NCBI GenBank assembly: GCA_016222925.1
Contig: JACRQB010000067.1
Coordinates: 1 to 32,587 of the forward strand
From: Nitrospirota bacterium
GTDB taxonomy: Bacteria > Nitrospirota > Nitrospiria > Nitrospirales > Nitrospiraceae
Reading direction: 5' to 3'
Length of the DNA stretch: 32,587 bases
Of the stretch, positions 24,773 through 32,587 are shown one piece after another. The position numbers and the translations under genes are program-made. The notes beneath the pieces were generated by a model. It had not been told where the DNA came from, made no database searches, and saw nothing but the letters and a program-made list of their open reading frames with translations. Positions within the stretch are counted from its first letter, which is position 1. Each line of letters opens with the position of its first letter.

Positions 24773-24807
24773 CTGAGGACTGAGCGTCGGAGCCACCCAG
24801 TCCTCAG
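24773..24807 (-). terminator. Hairpin between peroxiredoxin and thioredoxin-like genes
   Basis: CTGAGGACTG (24773-24782) is the exact complement of CAGTCCTCAG (24798-24807), with a 15-base loop. The flanks also repeat GAGTGCTGAGG twice. It follows the peroxiredoxin stop on the minus strand. No clear U-run, so termination is likely but not certain. Confidence 0.45.
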
Positions 24808-24831
24808 TTCTCGTTGCTCGGTCCTGTATCG

Positions 24832-25302
24832 CTAGTTCAATTTTGAGAGCGCGTCGAGGATGTCCTTGTCTTCGCGTGCCGTCTTGATCTCCTGCACCTT
24901 CGCGTAGGCGACCTTGCCGTTCTTATCGACGATCACCGTCGCGCGCTTCGAGCAGTTCAGCGGCTCGAAATACAGACCATACGACTTTGCGGTCGTCCGG
25001 TGGACGTCCGACAACAAGCGGTGCTTCAGGTCCAGCGAATCCGCCCAGGCTTTGTGGGAAAAAAAGCTGTCGCAGCTGATGCCGAACAATTCCGCATTGG
25101 CGGACTGGAACTTGGGGAAGTCATCGGTCAGGCACTTGTTTTCACCCTGGCACACAGGGCTCCAATCCAACGGATAGAAGCAGAGCACGACGTTCTTCTT
25201 GCCTTTGTATTCGCTCAACTTCACGTCCTTTTGGTCCTGATCTTTCAGATTGAAGTCCGGTGCTGTATCGCCCACCTTAATTTCTGATGCTACGTCGCTC
25301 AT
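24832..25302 (-). CDS. Peroxiredoxin (AhpC/TSA family)
   Basis: 156 residues from the ATG at 25302, preceded by AAGGAGG; a 25-codon upstream extension is rejected. The active site PLDWSPVC puts the peroxidatic cysteine at C51, with Ser instead of Thr in the PxxxTxxC motif, and R125 (NCSKRATVIVD) as the conserved Arg. C57 is a possible resolving cysteine. Reduces hydrogen peroxide or organic peroxides in the cytoplasm. The nearby thioredoxin-like gene is a candidate reductant. Confidence 0.93.
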   Translation of the reverse strand: MSDVASEIKVGDTAPDFNLKDQDQKDVKLSEYKGKKNVVLCFYPLDWSPVCQGENKCLTDDFPKFQSANAELFGISCDSFFSHKAWADSLDLKHRLLSDVHRTTAKSYGLYFEPLNCSKRATVIVDKNGKVAYAKVQEIKTAREDKDILDALSKLN

Positions 25303-25611
25303 TGCAAACCTCCTTATTAGGACATCTATATATGGGTGATGGCTGTACTGAGGTCTCGGATTGGCAGGACCCCACATGAACCATAAGCTTTGTAACCTGT
25401 GCTTGAAAAGGATGTCAACGGTCCGATAGGCCTATCGGGCTGTTGAAAAAGTCCGCCAGCGGCGTTCTCGCGTCGCTCAGAGGCTCAACGTATCAAAGCA
25501 TACGCCTCGCCTCTTCGCTCGCTGCGGCCTTGCTGAACGAACTTTTTGAACAACCCGTGGTCGACTAGACGTCAAACGGGACCCCGATAACATGTTGAGT
25601 TATCGACGAAC
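25303..25611. other. Intergenic region: peroxiredoxin promoter, palindrome and repeat copy 2
   Basis: No gene is supported. It holds the peroxiredoxin leader, a 16-base perfect palindrome CCGATAGGCCTATCGG at 25423-25438, and the inverted-repeat element at 25436-25557, which directly abuts the palindrome. Confidence 0.5.
25436..25557. repeat. Inverted-repeat element, copy 2 (about 122 bp)
   Basis: Left end CGGGCTGTTGAAAAAGTCC and right end in reverse complement CGGGTTGTTCAAAAAGTTC form imperfect terminal inverted repeats. The outer arms match copy 1 at 23556-23755 closely while the middle is about 80 bases shorter and differs. This is a size-variant family member, with no coding capacity. Confidence 0.75.
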
Positions 25612-26364
25612 TTACGCGTGTTGAAGTTCTCGGAATCCCAGCATCCGTCCGGCAGGCGAAGCGGTTCGGTAGTTTCTGATGTGAATGGTACGGCCGAGCA
25701 GAGGAAGGTTGAGCGCTGCTCCAACCTTTGGAGAATGCCCCAGCCTCAGCAATTCGCCGGCCGAATCCGTCAACAGGTCCTTTGCCGCGTTGTCGGAAAG
25801 TCCCTTCGCCGTAAACACTTCAACTTCGTCCAACCCGAACTTGCTGAGTCCGAGTGAGTAGGACCACACGCGGTCCGGGTGAGCGGTGTCGTCATGGATG
25901 ATGGACACATGGTCATCCAGAAGAAAACCCCCGAGTGTACGAGGCTGCCAGTCCGAGGGATTGACGTACGCTTGCCTAATGACGTCATAGGCTGTGCCTT
26001 GCGACAAGAGGGTCAGGCAGCGGGCCAATCGTGTGGCCAAGAGGACGGTATCGGGCATATCACGAGGGGAGGTGACGGACGGTGCAACGGCACCCATGAG
26101 GTCATGTTCCCAGGTCAATTGTTTCATCACGTCAGCCACATGACTCATCGGTAGCGGCAGTACCACATGTGCGGACCAAGGGCCGTGGGTTGCCTGCCAG
26201 GATTCAGGCGAGCCGTCTTCATGGTGGATGGCCAAGGGGACGCCATATTCACGGTCGTAGAGCGCCTGAACCTCATCGGTTGATGGAGCCGTACCCCGAT
26301 AGCCGATGAAGTAGAGGGGGGGGCGCTTGGCAGAAGGCTTGGGAGTTTTTTTCCGAATTCTCAT
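25612..26364 (-). CDS. Uncharacterised protein, 250 aa
   Basis: Not recognised with confidence. It begins MRIRKKTPKPSAKRPPLYFI, a basic leader without signal peptide, followed by a globular soluble domain: SAHVVLPLPMSHVADVMKQL, LATRLARCLTLLSQGTAYDV and SYSLGLSKFGLDEVEVFTAK. This arrangement recalls DUF4261-type proteins, where a short-chain-like SYGL...GLDEVEVF block occurs, but I would not assert it. It follows typA by 17 bases on the same strand and could be cotranscribed. Confidence 0.75.
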   Translation of the reverse strand: MRIRKKTPKPSAKRPPLYFIGYRGTAPSTDEVQALYDREYGVPLAIHHEDGSPESWQATHGPWSAHVVLPLPMSHVADVMKQLTWEHDLMGAVAPSVTSPRDMPDTVLLATRLARCLTLLSQGTAYDVIRQAYVNPSDWQPRTLGGFLLDDHVSIIHDDTAHPDRVWSYSLGLSKFGLDEVEVFTAKGLSDNAAKDLLTDSAGELLRLGHSPKVGAALNLPLLGRTIHIRNYRTASPAGRMLGFRELQHA

Positions 26365-26381
26365 ACGGCCCCCTGTGACAA

Positions 26382-27023
26382 TTACTTTCCGGATTTCTTC
26401 GCCTTGCGGCGGTCATCCGGATTCAACAGCCGCTTACGTAGACGGAGGTTCTGCGGCGTCACCTCGACCAACTCATCGCCCCCAATGTATTCCAACGCGA
26501 ATTCCAGCGACATTTCGCGCGGAGGGGTGAGCACCAAGGCTTCGTCAGAACCGGACGCCCGCATATTAGAGAGATGCTTTTCCTTGCACACGTTCACATC
26601 CAGATCTTCATCTCGACTGTTTTGGCCGATGACCATCCCCCGGTACACTTCGACTCCAGGGCCGATGAACATGGCGCCCCGCTCCTGGGTCATGAAGATG
26701 GCGTAGCCGGTACTCGACCCATCTTCGTACGCGACAAGCGAACCATGCGGGGTCACGAGGAGGTCTCGCTCTTCCGCCGGTTCGTAGGCCGAGAAGACAT
26801 GGTGCAGAATGACGGTCCCACGGGTCTTGGCCAACAGAATATTTTTAAGCCCCATGATGCCGCGTGTCGGAATGTGGTATTCCAAATGCATCTCACTCGT
26901 ACCGACATCAGAGTGAATCAGCCGCATGTGCCGCATTTCGCCCCGGCGCTTCCCGAGTTCTTCGATAACCGTTCCCTGATAGGTCTCCGGCACCTGGATG
27001 GTCAGTTCCTCGTACGGCTCCAT
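26382..27023 (-). CDS. typA: TypA/BipA C-terminal half (broken gene)
   Basis: 213 residues starting MEPYEELTIQVPETYQG, the region that follows domain III of TypA, then EFALEYIGGDELVEVTPQNL and LRKRLLNPDDR, the conserved C-terminal ribosome-binding end. In intact TypA this is contiguous with the GTPase half encoded at 27002-28180, but here they are in different frames and about 20 residues between them are missing. There is no strong ribosome-binding site for the ATG at 27023, so independent translation is doubtful. Confidence 0.85.
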   Translation of the reverse strand: MEPYEELTIQVPETYQGTVIEELGKRRGEMRHMRLIHSDVGTSEMHLEYHIPTRGIMGLKNILLAKTRGTVILHHVFSAYEPAEERDLLVTPHGSLVAYEDGSSTGYAIFMTQERGAMFIGPGVEVYRGMVIGQNSRDEDLDVNVCKEKHLSNMRASGSDEALVLTPPREMSLEFALEYIGGDELVEVTPQNLRLRKRLLNPDDRRKAKKSGK

Positions 27024-28180
27024 GACTTTCGTCGCATCTGTTCGATTAAGACGGAGAGGTGAAGTTCGCCTCGTCCCGCCACGAGAAAGCGATCGGCGCT
27101 GTCTGTCTCATTGACGCGGAGCGACACGTTGGTCTCCAGTTCCTTGAACAGGCGCTCACGCAGATGGCGTGACGTGAGGAACTTGCCTTCGCGCCCGGCG
27201 AATGGACTGTTGTTGACGGAGAAGGTCATTTGTACGGTCGGCTCATCGATCGAGACCCGAGGGAGCGCGACGGGACGATCGGCGTCGGCGATGGTATCCC
27301 CGATGCTCACGTCATCAAGCCCTGCGACCGCGACGATTTCTCCGGCCGCGGCCTGTTCCATGTCGGCCCGTTCCAGGCCTGAATAGACCGCGAGGTCGGA
27401 GACCTTTCCGGGAATCTGTGCGCCGTCCTTGCCGAGCACCATGACGCTTTGCCGCCGAGCAATGGAGCCGGACTGGATCTTGCCGATCCCCATCTTGCCT
27501 TTGTAGGGATCTTGCACCAGAGCCAGCACAAGAATTTGGAGCGGAGCATCGACGGAAATGGCTGGGGCAGGGATTTTCTCTAGCACGGTATTGAGCAACG
27601 GCTGGATATCCGTTCCCGGTTTGTTGACATCCAGCGTGGCGATTCCTTTAATGGCCGACGTGTAGACGATCGGGAAATCAAGTTGCTCGTCGGTGGCGCC
27701 CAGATGAACGAACAGGTCGAAGGTGCGGTTGACGACGTCGTCGATGACCGCATCCGGCCGGTCGATCTTGTTGATGACGACAATGGCTTTGTGCCCCAGC
27801 GCTAAGGCTTTCCGCAACACGAAGGTCGTTTGCGGCATGGGCCCTTCTTTCGCATCGACCAAAATCAATACCCCGTCCACCATCCGGAGCGTGCGTTCCA
27901 CTTCCCCGCCGAAATCGGCATGGCCCGGCGTATCGACGATGTTGATCTTCACGCCGTTGTAGATGACGCTGGCATTCTTGGCGCGGATGGTGATCCCGCG
28001 CTCCCGCTCTTGGTCCATCGAGTCCATGATGCGTTCGCCCATATCATCGATCTTACGATGGACGTGAGTTTGACGGAGCACCGCATCGACCAAGGTAGTT
28101 TTGCCGTGATCGACGTGGGCAATAATGGCGATATTCCGAATATCGCTTCGACGGTCCTGAGGGGCGCGTACGATGGACAT
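27002..28180 (-). CDS. typA: TypA/BipA translational GTPase, N-terminal half (broken gene)
   Basis: 392 residues. G1 AHVDHGKTTL, switch region RERGITI, G3 DTPGHADFGGEVER and G4 NKIDRPDA are all intact, followed by domain II and the start of domain III (GRGELHLSVLIEQMRR). After MRR the frame shifts to KSWSRTRN and stops. The family normally has EGYEL-x-VSRP and about 20 residues there before the MEPYEEL segment. TypA binds 70S ribosomes and assists stress growth and ribosome assembly. AAGGAAGTC precedes the ATG. It follows the hybrid kinase gene by 36 bases. Confidence 0.9.
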   Translation of the reverse strand: MSIVRAPQDRRSDIRNIAIIAHVDHGKTTLVDAVLRQTHVHRKIDDMGERIMDSMDQERERGITIRAKNASVIYNGVKINIVDTPGHADFGGEVERTLRMVDGVLILVDAKEGPMPQTTFVLRKALALGHKAIVVINKIDRPDAVIDDVVNRTFDLFVHLGATDEQLDFPIVYTSAIKGIATLDVNKPGTDIQPLLNTVLEKIPAPAISVDAPLQILVLALVQDPYKGKMGIGKIQSGSIARRQSVMVLGKDGAQIPGKVSDLAVYSGLERADMEQAAAGEIVAVAGLDDVSIGDTIADADRPVALPRVSIDEPTVQMTFSVNNSPFAGREGKFLTSRHLRERLFKELETNVSLRVNETDSADRFLVAGRGELHLSVLIEQMRRKSWSRTRN

Positions 28181-28216
28181 AATGACGAGACTTCCTTAAT
28201 GACAAAAAAGACGCGG

Positions 28217-31200
28217 TCAGGTGAACACAATCTGAACCTGTTCAAGGTAGGTAACAAGCAGGGCCAGGTCTGCCTCAAGCGAGGCGGCTGATCCTGTCTT
28301 CGCTGCCTGCTCGATCGTTACTGCGAGAGCCGCGATGGGCTCAAACCCGTATATGTCGCCGGCACCTCTCATACCGTGTGCGATTCTGCCAACGGTGTGG
28401 AAGTCATGCCGCGCCATGGCTTCTCGTATATCCACGATATCCTTTTTTCGGCCAGCTATGAACATGGGCATCAGCGGCTTGAGGTCGGAGTCAATCGTGA
28501 CGATACAGTTCTCTCCACTTGATGTCTCATTCGTCGAAGAACGATCACTGACGACGGGATCAGTCGAGGGATAGGCAGCTTTTCGTTCTACGGTGCCTGT
28601 GTAGAGACGGATGGTTTCAAACAACACCTTTTTCTTGATCGGCTTCGTCAGATGGGCGGTGCAGCCTGCGGCCAGGCTCTTATCTGCTTGTTCTTTGAAT
28701 GCATTGGCCGTCAGGGCCACAATCGGCGTCGGCCTGCGCTGCTGCTCCCGTTCCCAGGAGCGAATGACCGCCGTGGCTTGAATCCCGTCCATCACCGGCA
28801 TCTGCATATCCATGAAAACCACATCATAGGTGCCTGATTGAAACTTCTCGACGGCGACTTGACCGTTTTCCGCCATGTCGATTCGGTACGGTGTTTCCTT
28901 CAGGTAGAGATTCATCACCTCGCGGTTTTCTTTGAGATCCTCAACGAACAGAATATGGAGCGGACGAAGGCTGCCCGGTCTCTCCACGGTCTGGTCATGA
29001 TCCGCAGACATCGGCACGGGAGGTTTCAGGCTCAGTGCGAACGCAAGTGATTCGAGGAGTTGCTTGCGGCTGATGGGCTTATAGATATAGCTGGCGACTC
29101 TTAGCCCATAGGCTTGTCGTGAGGCATTTCCGAGCATGTCCGAGATGAGCATGACCAGGGGTAATGCCGTGTAATGAGGTCGTGTGCGGATCGCCTCTCC
29201 GAGATCCAATCCATTCATGTCTGGCATCCGGTAGTCCAAAATTGCGAGGTCGATGGTCTGCCCCTCGCGCTCAGCGCGGTCCAGTTCCGTCAACGCCGCT
29301 GTCCCACTGTCGGCCTCAATCACCGACGCGCCCAATTGGGAAAGATGCTCTCGTATCACGAGTCGATTGATCTCGATATCGTCAACGACGAGAATGTGTC
29401 GTCCGCCTAGGTCAAGGCCTGGCTGCGGTGAGACGCCGGATGAACTGGGGGCTTCCGGCAACGGCACCACGAACGAAAATGTGGTGCCCGCCCCCAGCGT
29501 ACTCTCAACCTGGATCTGTCCCCCCATCAATTCTACGATGCGTTTCGAAATGCTCAGGCCGAGTCCGGTGCCGCCATACTGTCTGGTTGTCGATGCATCC
29601 ATCTGCGTGAAGCTGTCAAAAATGGTCTGCTGCTTGTCCTGAGGAATACCGATGCCGGTATCGGTCACCGAGCAACGGATGCCGCCTCGGTGGGTCTCGT
29701 CCGGCATGAGTTGAATGACGACCTCCCCCCGCTCTGTAAATTTGATGGCATTGCCGATCAGATTGACGAACACTTGGCGCAAACGCGTGGGATCTCCGGT
29801 GACGAACGCCGGGATGTCAGGCTGCAGGAACGGCACCAGTTCGGGCTGCTTCGCGTGTGCACGGACCGCCATGAGCTCGGCGGTCTTCTCGATGAGGTCG
29901 TGGAGATCGAAGGACATCGCTTCCAGTTCTAACTGTCCGGCCTCAATCTTGGAGAGGTCCAGGATGTCGTTGAGCAGGTCGAGCAGGCTGGTGGCCGCAC
30001 GGTTGAACCGGTCGACATACTCCTGTTGTTCAACCGAGAGCGATGTGTCCTTCAACAGGTCGGCCATCGCGATCATCGAGTTCATCGGCGTACGGATTTC
30101 ATGGCTCATCGCGGCGAGAAAGTCGCTTTTGGCCTGAGTGGCGGCTAGGGCTTTCTCGTGGGCTTGCTCAAGCTTTGACTCGACGGCCTTGCGTGCAGTG
30201 ATGTCGCGGGTGATACCGGTGAAGAGACGGCGGTCTCCAAGACGCATTTCGCTGATGGCGAGGTCCAGCGGAAAGGTCGAACCATCTTTGCGGCGGCCGA
30301 CGACTTCATGGCCGATCCCGATGATTTTTGCCTGCCCCGTCTCCCGATAGCGGGTGAGGTAGCCGTCGTGCTCCGAATGGTAGGGCTCCGGCATCAGCTG
30401 CTTGACGTTTTCCCCGATGATTTCGGCGGCGGCATAGCCGAAGAGCCGTTCGGCGGCCGGATTAAACGTTTCGATCGTGCCCCGCTCGTTGATGGTGATG
30501 ATGCCGTCGACGGCATTATCCACGATGGCGCGCAGTCGTGCCTCCTGCTCTTGCACGGCCGCTTCCACCCGCTTGCGATCGGTGATATCCTCCATGATGC
30601 CGCGCAGCTTGGTAACTTCTCCATTCTCAACAAGCACGGATACGAGATCTCGAATCCAGACGGTGCGGCCGTCGGCGGCCAGCATGCGGTATTCGAAGGT
30701 ATGCGCACGATGCTTGCGGACCTCCTCAAGACAGTACTGCGGCGCCCAGTTCCGGTCCACGAGATGCATGTGATCCACCCAGAAGGTGGGCGAGGCGAGC
30801 CATTGTTCGACCGGATAGCCGAGGATGGCCTCGGCCTGTGGGCTTATGAAGGTAAACTGCGTCGTCGAAGCGTCAGCTTCCCACACGATGCTGTTGACCG
30901 AATGGACCAGGTCCTTATAACGGTGCAGGATTTGTTCGAGAGCGTCCTCTGCCTGCTTGCGAGCCGTCACATCTCGGCAGGTACAGAGTAGCCAGTCGTC
31001 AAGAGCCTCGTGTGAAGGGAGGAGCGCCAACGCAACCTCGACCACAACCGTGTCACCCGACTTCTTTTTTCCTATGACCTCCCCTCGCCAATCGCCCTGC
31101 TGAAGCAATATGGGAAAGAACGAATCTTTGATCTTTGATTCCCATTCCGATGTATAGAGTGTCGTCCAGGGTTTTCCTATCAGGTCAGTCGGCAGGTACC

Positions 31201-31846
31201 CGTATATTTCTGCGTGGGCCTGGTTCATCTGCGTGTAGCGTCCCTCTCGGTCGAGTAGTGCTATTCCATCGATACCATGGCTGATCGCAAAGCTGAGTTT
31301 GGCGTGAATCAGCCTGGACCGTTCCGCGACGACCACCGCCTGTTCTAGCTGGATTTGACGTCTGCGGAGTTCCAGCATACTCAGGGCTTGACGTCCGAGG
31401 GCGGCGAGTGCGTGCCGTTGATCAGCGGTCAGTTCCCGAGGGACTCGATCAATGACGCAGAGGGTTCCGAGTGCGTAGCCGTCGTGAGTGACGAGCGGAC
31501 TTCCTGCGTAAAAACGGATGCACGGGGCCTCGGTGACCAATGGATTGTCGGAAAAACGGGGATCATGGAGGGCGTCTTGCACCTCAAAAATCTCGCGTTG
31601 CAGGATGGCATGGGCACAAAACGCAATGTCGCGAGCGATTTCCGCTGCGTCAACGCCGACTTTGGCCTTGAACCACTGGCGATGGGCATCGATGAGGCTG
31701 ATCAGCGCAATCGGCGTTCCGCAGATCTGGGCGGCAACCATCGATAAGTCATTGAAGGCCGCTTCGGGTAATGAATCGAGAACATGGTATTTCTGCAACT
31801 CAGCCAAGCGGGACAGTTCATTCTCAGGGAAGGGCGCGCGTTGCAT
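28217..31846 (-). CDS. GAF-PAS hybrid histidine kinase with two receivers and HPt
   Basis: 1209 residues, no membrane segments, so a cytoplasmic sensor. Domains in order: GAF (about 25-160), three PAS domains (about 190-300, 315-430 and 440-555), HisKA with H582 in SHEIRTPMNS, HATPase (N-box NLIGNAIKF at about 696, G-box GTGLGLSISK at 759), receiver 1 (D871 in LDYRMP), receiver 2 (D1013 in FMDMQMP), and an HPt with H1157 in AHGMRGAGDIYGF. A full phosphorelay in one chain, lacking a DNA-binding output, so phosphate must pass from HPt to a separate regulator. No response regulator gene is adjacent. Confidence 0.93.
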   Translation of the reverse strand: MQRAPFPENELSRLAELQKYHVLDSLPEAAFNDLSMVAAQICGTPIALISLIDAHRQWFKAKVGVDAAEIARDIAFCAHAILQREIFEVQDALHDPRFSDNPLVTEAPCIRFYAGSPLVTHDGYALGTLCVIDRVPRELTADQRHALAALGRQALSMLELRRRQIQLEQAVVVAERSRLIHAKLSFAISHGIDGIALLDREGRYTQMNQAHAEIYGYLPTDLIGKPWTTLYTSEWESKIKDSFFPILLQQGDWRGEVIGKKKSGDTVVVEVALALLPSHEALDDWLLCTCRDVTARKQAEDALEQILHRYKDLVHSVNSIVWEADASTTQFTFISPQAEAILGYPVEQWLASPTFWVDHMHLVDRNWAPQYCLEEVRKHRAHTFEYRMLAADGRTVWIRDLVSVLVENGEVTKLRGIMEDITDRKRVEAAVQEQEARLRAIVDNAVDGIITINERGTIETFNPAAERLFGYAAAEIIGENVKQLMPEPYHSEHDGYLTRYRETGQAKIIGIGHEVVGRRKDGSTFPLDLAISEMRLGDRRLFTGITRDITARKAVESKLEQAHEKALAATQAKSDFLAAMSHEIRTPMNSMIAMADLLKDTSLSVEQQEYVDRFNRAATSLLDLLNDILDLSKIEAGQLELEAMSFDLHDLIEKTAELMAVRAHAKQPELVPFLQPDIPAFVTGDPTRLRQVFVNLIGNAIKFTERGEVVIQLMPDETHRGGIRCSVTDTGIGIPQDKQQTIFDSFTQMDASTTRQYGGTGLGLSISKRIVELMGGQIQVESTLGAGTTFSFVVPLPEAPSSSGVSPQPGLDLGGRHILVVDDIEINRLVIREHLSQLGASVIEADSGTAALTELDRAEREGQTIDLAILDYRMPDMNGLDLGEAIRTRPHYTALPLVMLISDMLGNASRQAYGLRVASYIYKPISRKQLLESLAFALSLKPPVPMSADHDQTVERPGSLRPLHILFVEDLKENREVMNLYLKETPYRIDMAENGQVAVEKFQSGTYDVVFMDMQMPVMDGIQATAVIRSWEREQQRRPTPIVALTANAFKEQADKSLAAGCTAHLTKPIKKKVLFETIRLYTGTVERKAAYPSTDPVVSDRSSTNETSSGENCIVTIDSDLKPLMPMFIAGRKKDIVDIREAMARHDFHTVGRIAHGMRGAGDIYGFEPIAALAVTIEQAAKTGSAASLEADLALLVTYLEQVQIVFT

Positions 31847-32366
31847 CGTTATCTCTCTACCCCATGCAAATAAGTCTAGTTGTAACCCCGTCGGACACCG
31901 TGAGTGGGTTGATGAAGTGGATTACGGTGTTAATCCTAGAGCAATCATATCAGGCGTATATCAGTAAACAGATAAAAATGATGGTTTTAGCAGGTGAGAT
32001 GATAAGGAAGGCTAATGGAAAGATCGGAAGGGAGTATCGGGGTGCTCGTAGGTAATCTGCCGGTGATGTCTGCGAGGAGGGCCGCCAGGTGTGCCGGAGA
32101 ACTGTCCGGACATTGAGATTGATGCATAAGGCAGAATAGAGACGCCTCATCTTCGGACCGTTGGGGAGGGTGGTGCGGAGCCGATGGAGGCGTGCATTTT
32201 CTCGCTCCGTGAATACCTGCAAGTCCGCTGCGGAATAAGGCAACGATTCTTTCTCTGTATTGGCATGAAAGCGTTCGGGTTCGATCGGCATCTCGCTTGA
32301 GTTTTGGAAGGGCCCATTGTAAGGTTTTGCTGACCCGAGCTCATCTTCACGAGGATTGCATACCCG
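31847..32366. other. Divergent intergenic region between kinase and PBP genes
   Basis: About 520 bases. The kinase-proximal part (31920-32010) is unusually A/T rich and likely holds the kinase promoter. A minus-strand frame from 32291 to 31950 (113 codons, MPIEPERFHA) is open, but its second half looks non-protein-like, while an adjacent frame reads AHLAALLADITGR. So it might be a frameshifted small gene or nothing. I do not call a gene. Confidence 0.4.
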
Positions 32367-32587
32367 ATGCCGAACGACGGGCGATTTGTGGAAATTCAGA
32401 AACAGTCACGCCGCCGCTGGCGTTGGTGGCAGGTCGTCCTGATCGGTGTGCTGGCCTGTAGTATCGTTGGAGCGACGACGGTCGCAGGAATCATCTGGTA
32501 CTTTTCTCGAGACCTTCCCTCGCTCGATCTGCTCCAAAACTATCAACCGAGTTTGGTCACCACCGTCTATTCCGATGATCGGCAGCC
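32367..32587 (+). CDS. mrcA: Class A penicillin-binding protein (PBP1A-like), N-terminal fragment
   Basis: 73 codons to the window edge. A short basic cytoplasmic tail (RFVEIQKQSRRRWRWW) leads into one membrane helix (VVLIGVLACSIVGATTVAGI), then SRDLPSLDLLQNYQPSLVTT and VYSDD, the characteristic start of the glycosyltransferase-51 region of PBP1A. Such enzymes polymerise and cross-link peptidoglycan. A GAGGA lies about 11 bases before the ATG at 32367, somewhat far, so the start is likely but not certain. Confidence 0.85.
   Translation, partial: MPNDGRFVEIQKQSRRRWRWWQVVLIGVLACSIVGATTVAGIIWYFSRDLPSLDLLQNYQPSLVTTVYSDDRQ

Noticed and set aside
31950..32291. 113-codon minus-strand ORF upstream of the PBP gene
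   Set aside because: Weak start, composition changes midway and another frame looks more protein-like; not enough to call a gene.

Overview
The window looks like chromosomal DNA from a Nitrospira-like bacterium (phylum Nitrospirota). I infer this from the gene set and moderate-to-high GC, not from any marker gene: several universal stress proteins with one or two Usp domains, a DUF2934 protein, a PPi-type phosphofructokinase, a rubrerythrin/Fe-S protein/DUF3501 cluster and many small c-type cytochrome or lipoprotein genes. No rRNA, tRNA or CRISPR array was seen.

Layout. Positions 1-4634 lie mostly on the minus strand: the start of an exported protein, the NAD salvage pair pncA-pncB, a small c-type cytochrome preceded by an FmdB-like zinc ribbon, a two-domain universal stress protein broken by a frameshift, an MgtE-like cation transporter and a 31-residue membrane peptide. 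Positions 4985-11553 run on the plus strand as a stress and energy island: UspA, a cupredoxin-like copper protein translationally coupled to a tandem UspA, a DUF2934 protein overlapping a large unknown protein, PPi-dependent phosphofructokinase, another tandem UspA, and a MarR-like regulator with an added four-cysteine tail. Two lipoprotein genes face this block (11539-12677). Positions 12881-16088 hold a plus-strand redox cluster: rubrerythrin, a GlpC/HdrD-like Fe-S protein, DUF3501 and a two-domain PTPS-like protein.

Positions 16201-22817 are an accessory module: an orphan ribbon-helix-helix antitoxin-like gene with a palindrome at its promoter, then a compact type I restriction-modification operon hsdM-hsdS-rhuM-hsdR. 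The HsdR carries an unusual insert of three C-x2-C-x4-C-x-C units. Positions 22874-26364 are minus-strand dominated: two paralogous periplasmic proteins separated by an inverted-repeat element, a thioredoxin-like protein, a peroxiredoxin, a second copy of the repeat element and an unrecognised protein. Next come typA/bipA, broken near its middle by a deletion, and a 1209-residue hybrid histidine kinase. The window ends in the first 73 codons of a class A penicillin-binding protein on the plus strand.

How the genes fit together: most of the non-accessory content concerns redox and stress handling (Usp proteins, peroxiredoxin, thioredoxin, rubrerythrin, cupredoxin, cytochrome c), with PPi-PFK and NAD salvage nearby. 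Three reading frames look broken (UspA at 2984, a small membrane ORF near 22945, typA near 27025). Either a few genes are decaying or the assembly has indel errors, and read-level data would be needed to tell which.
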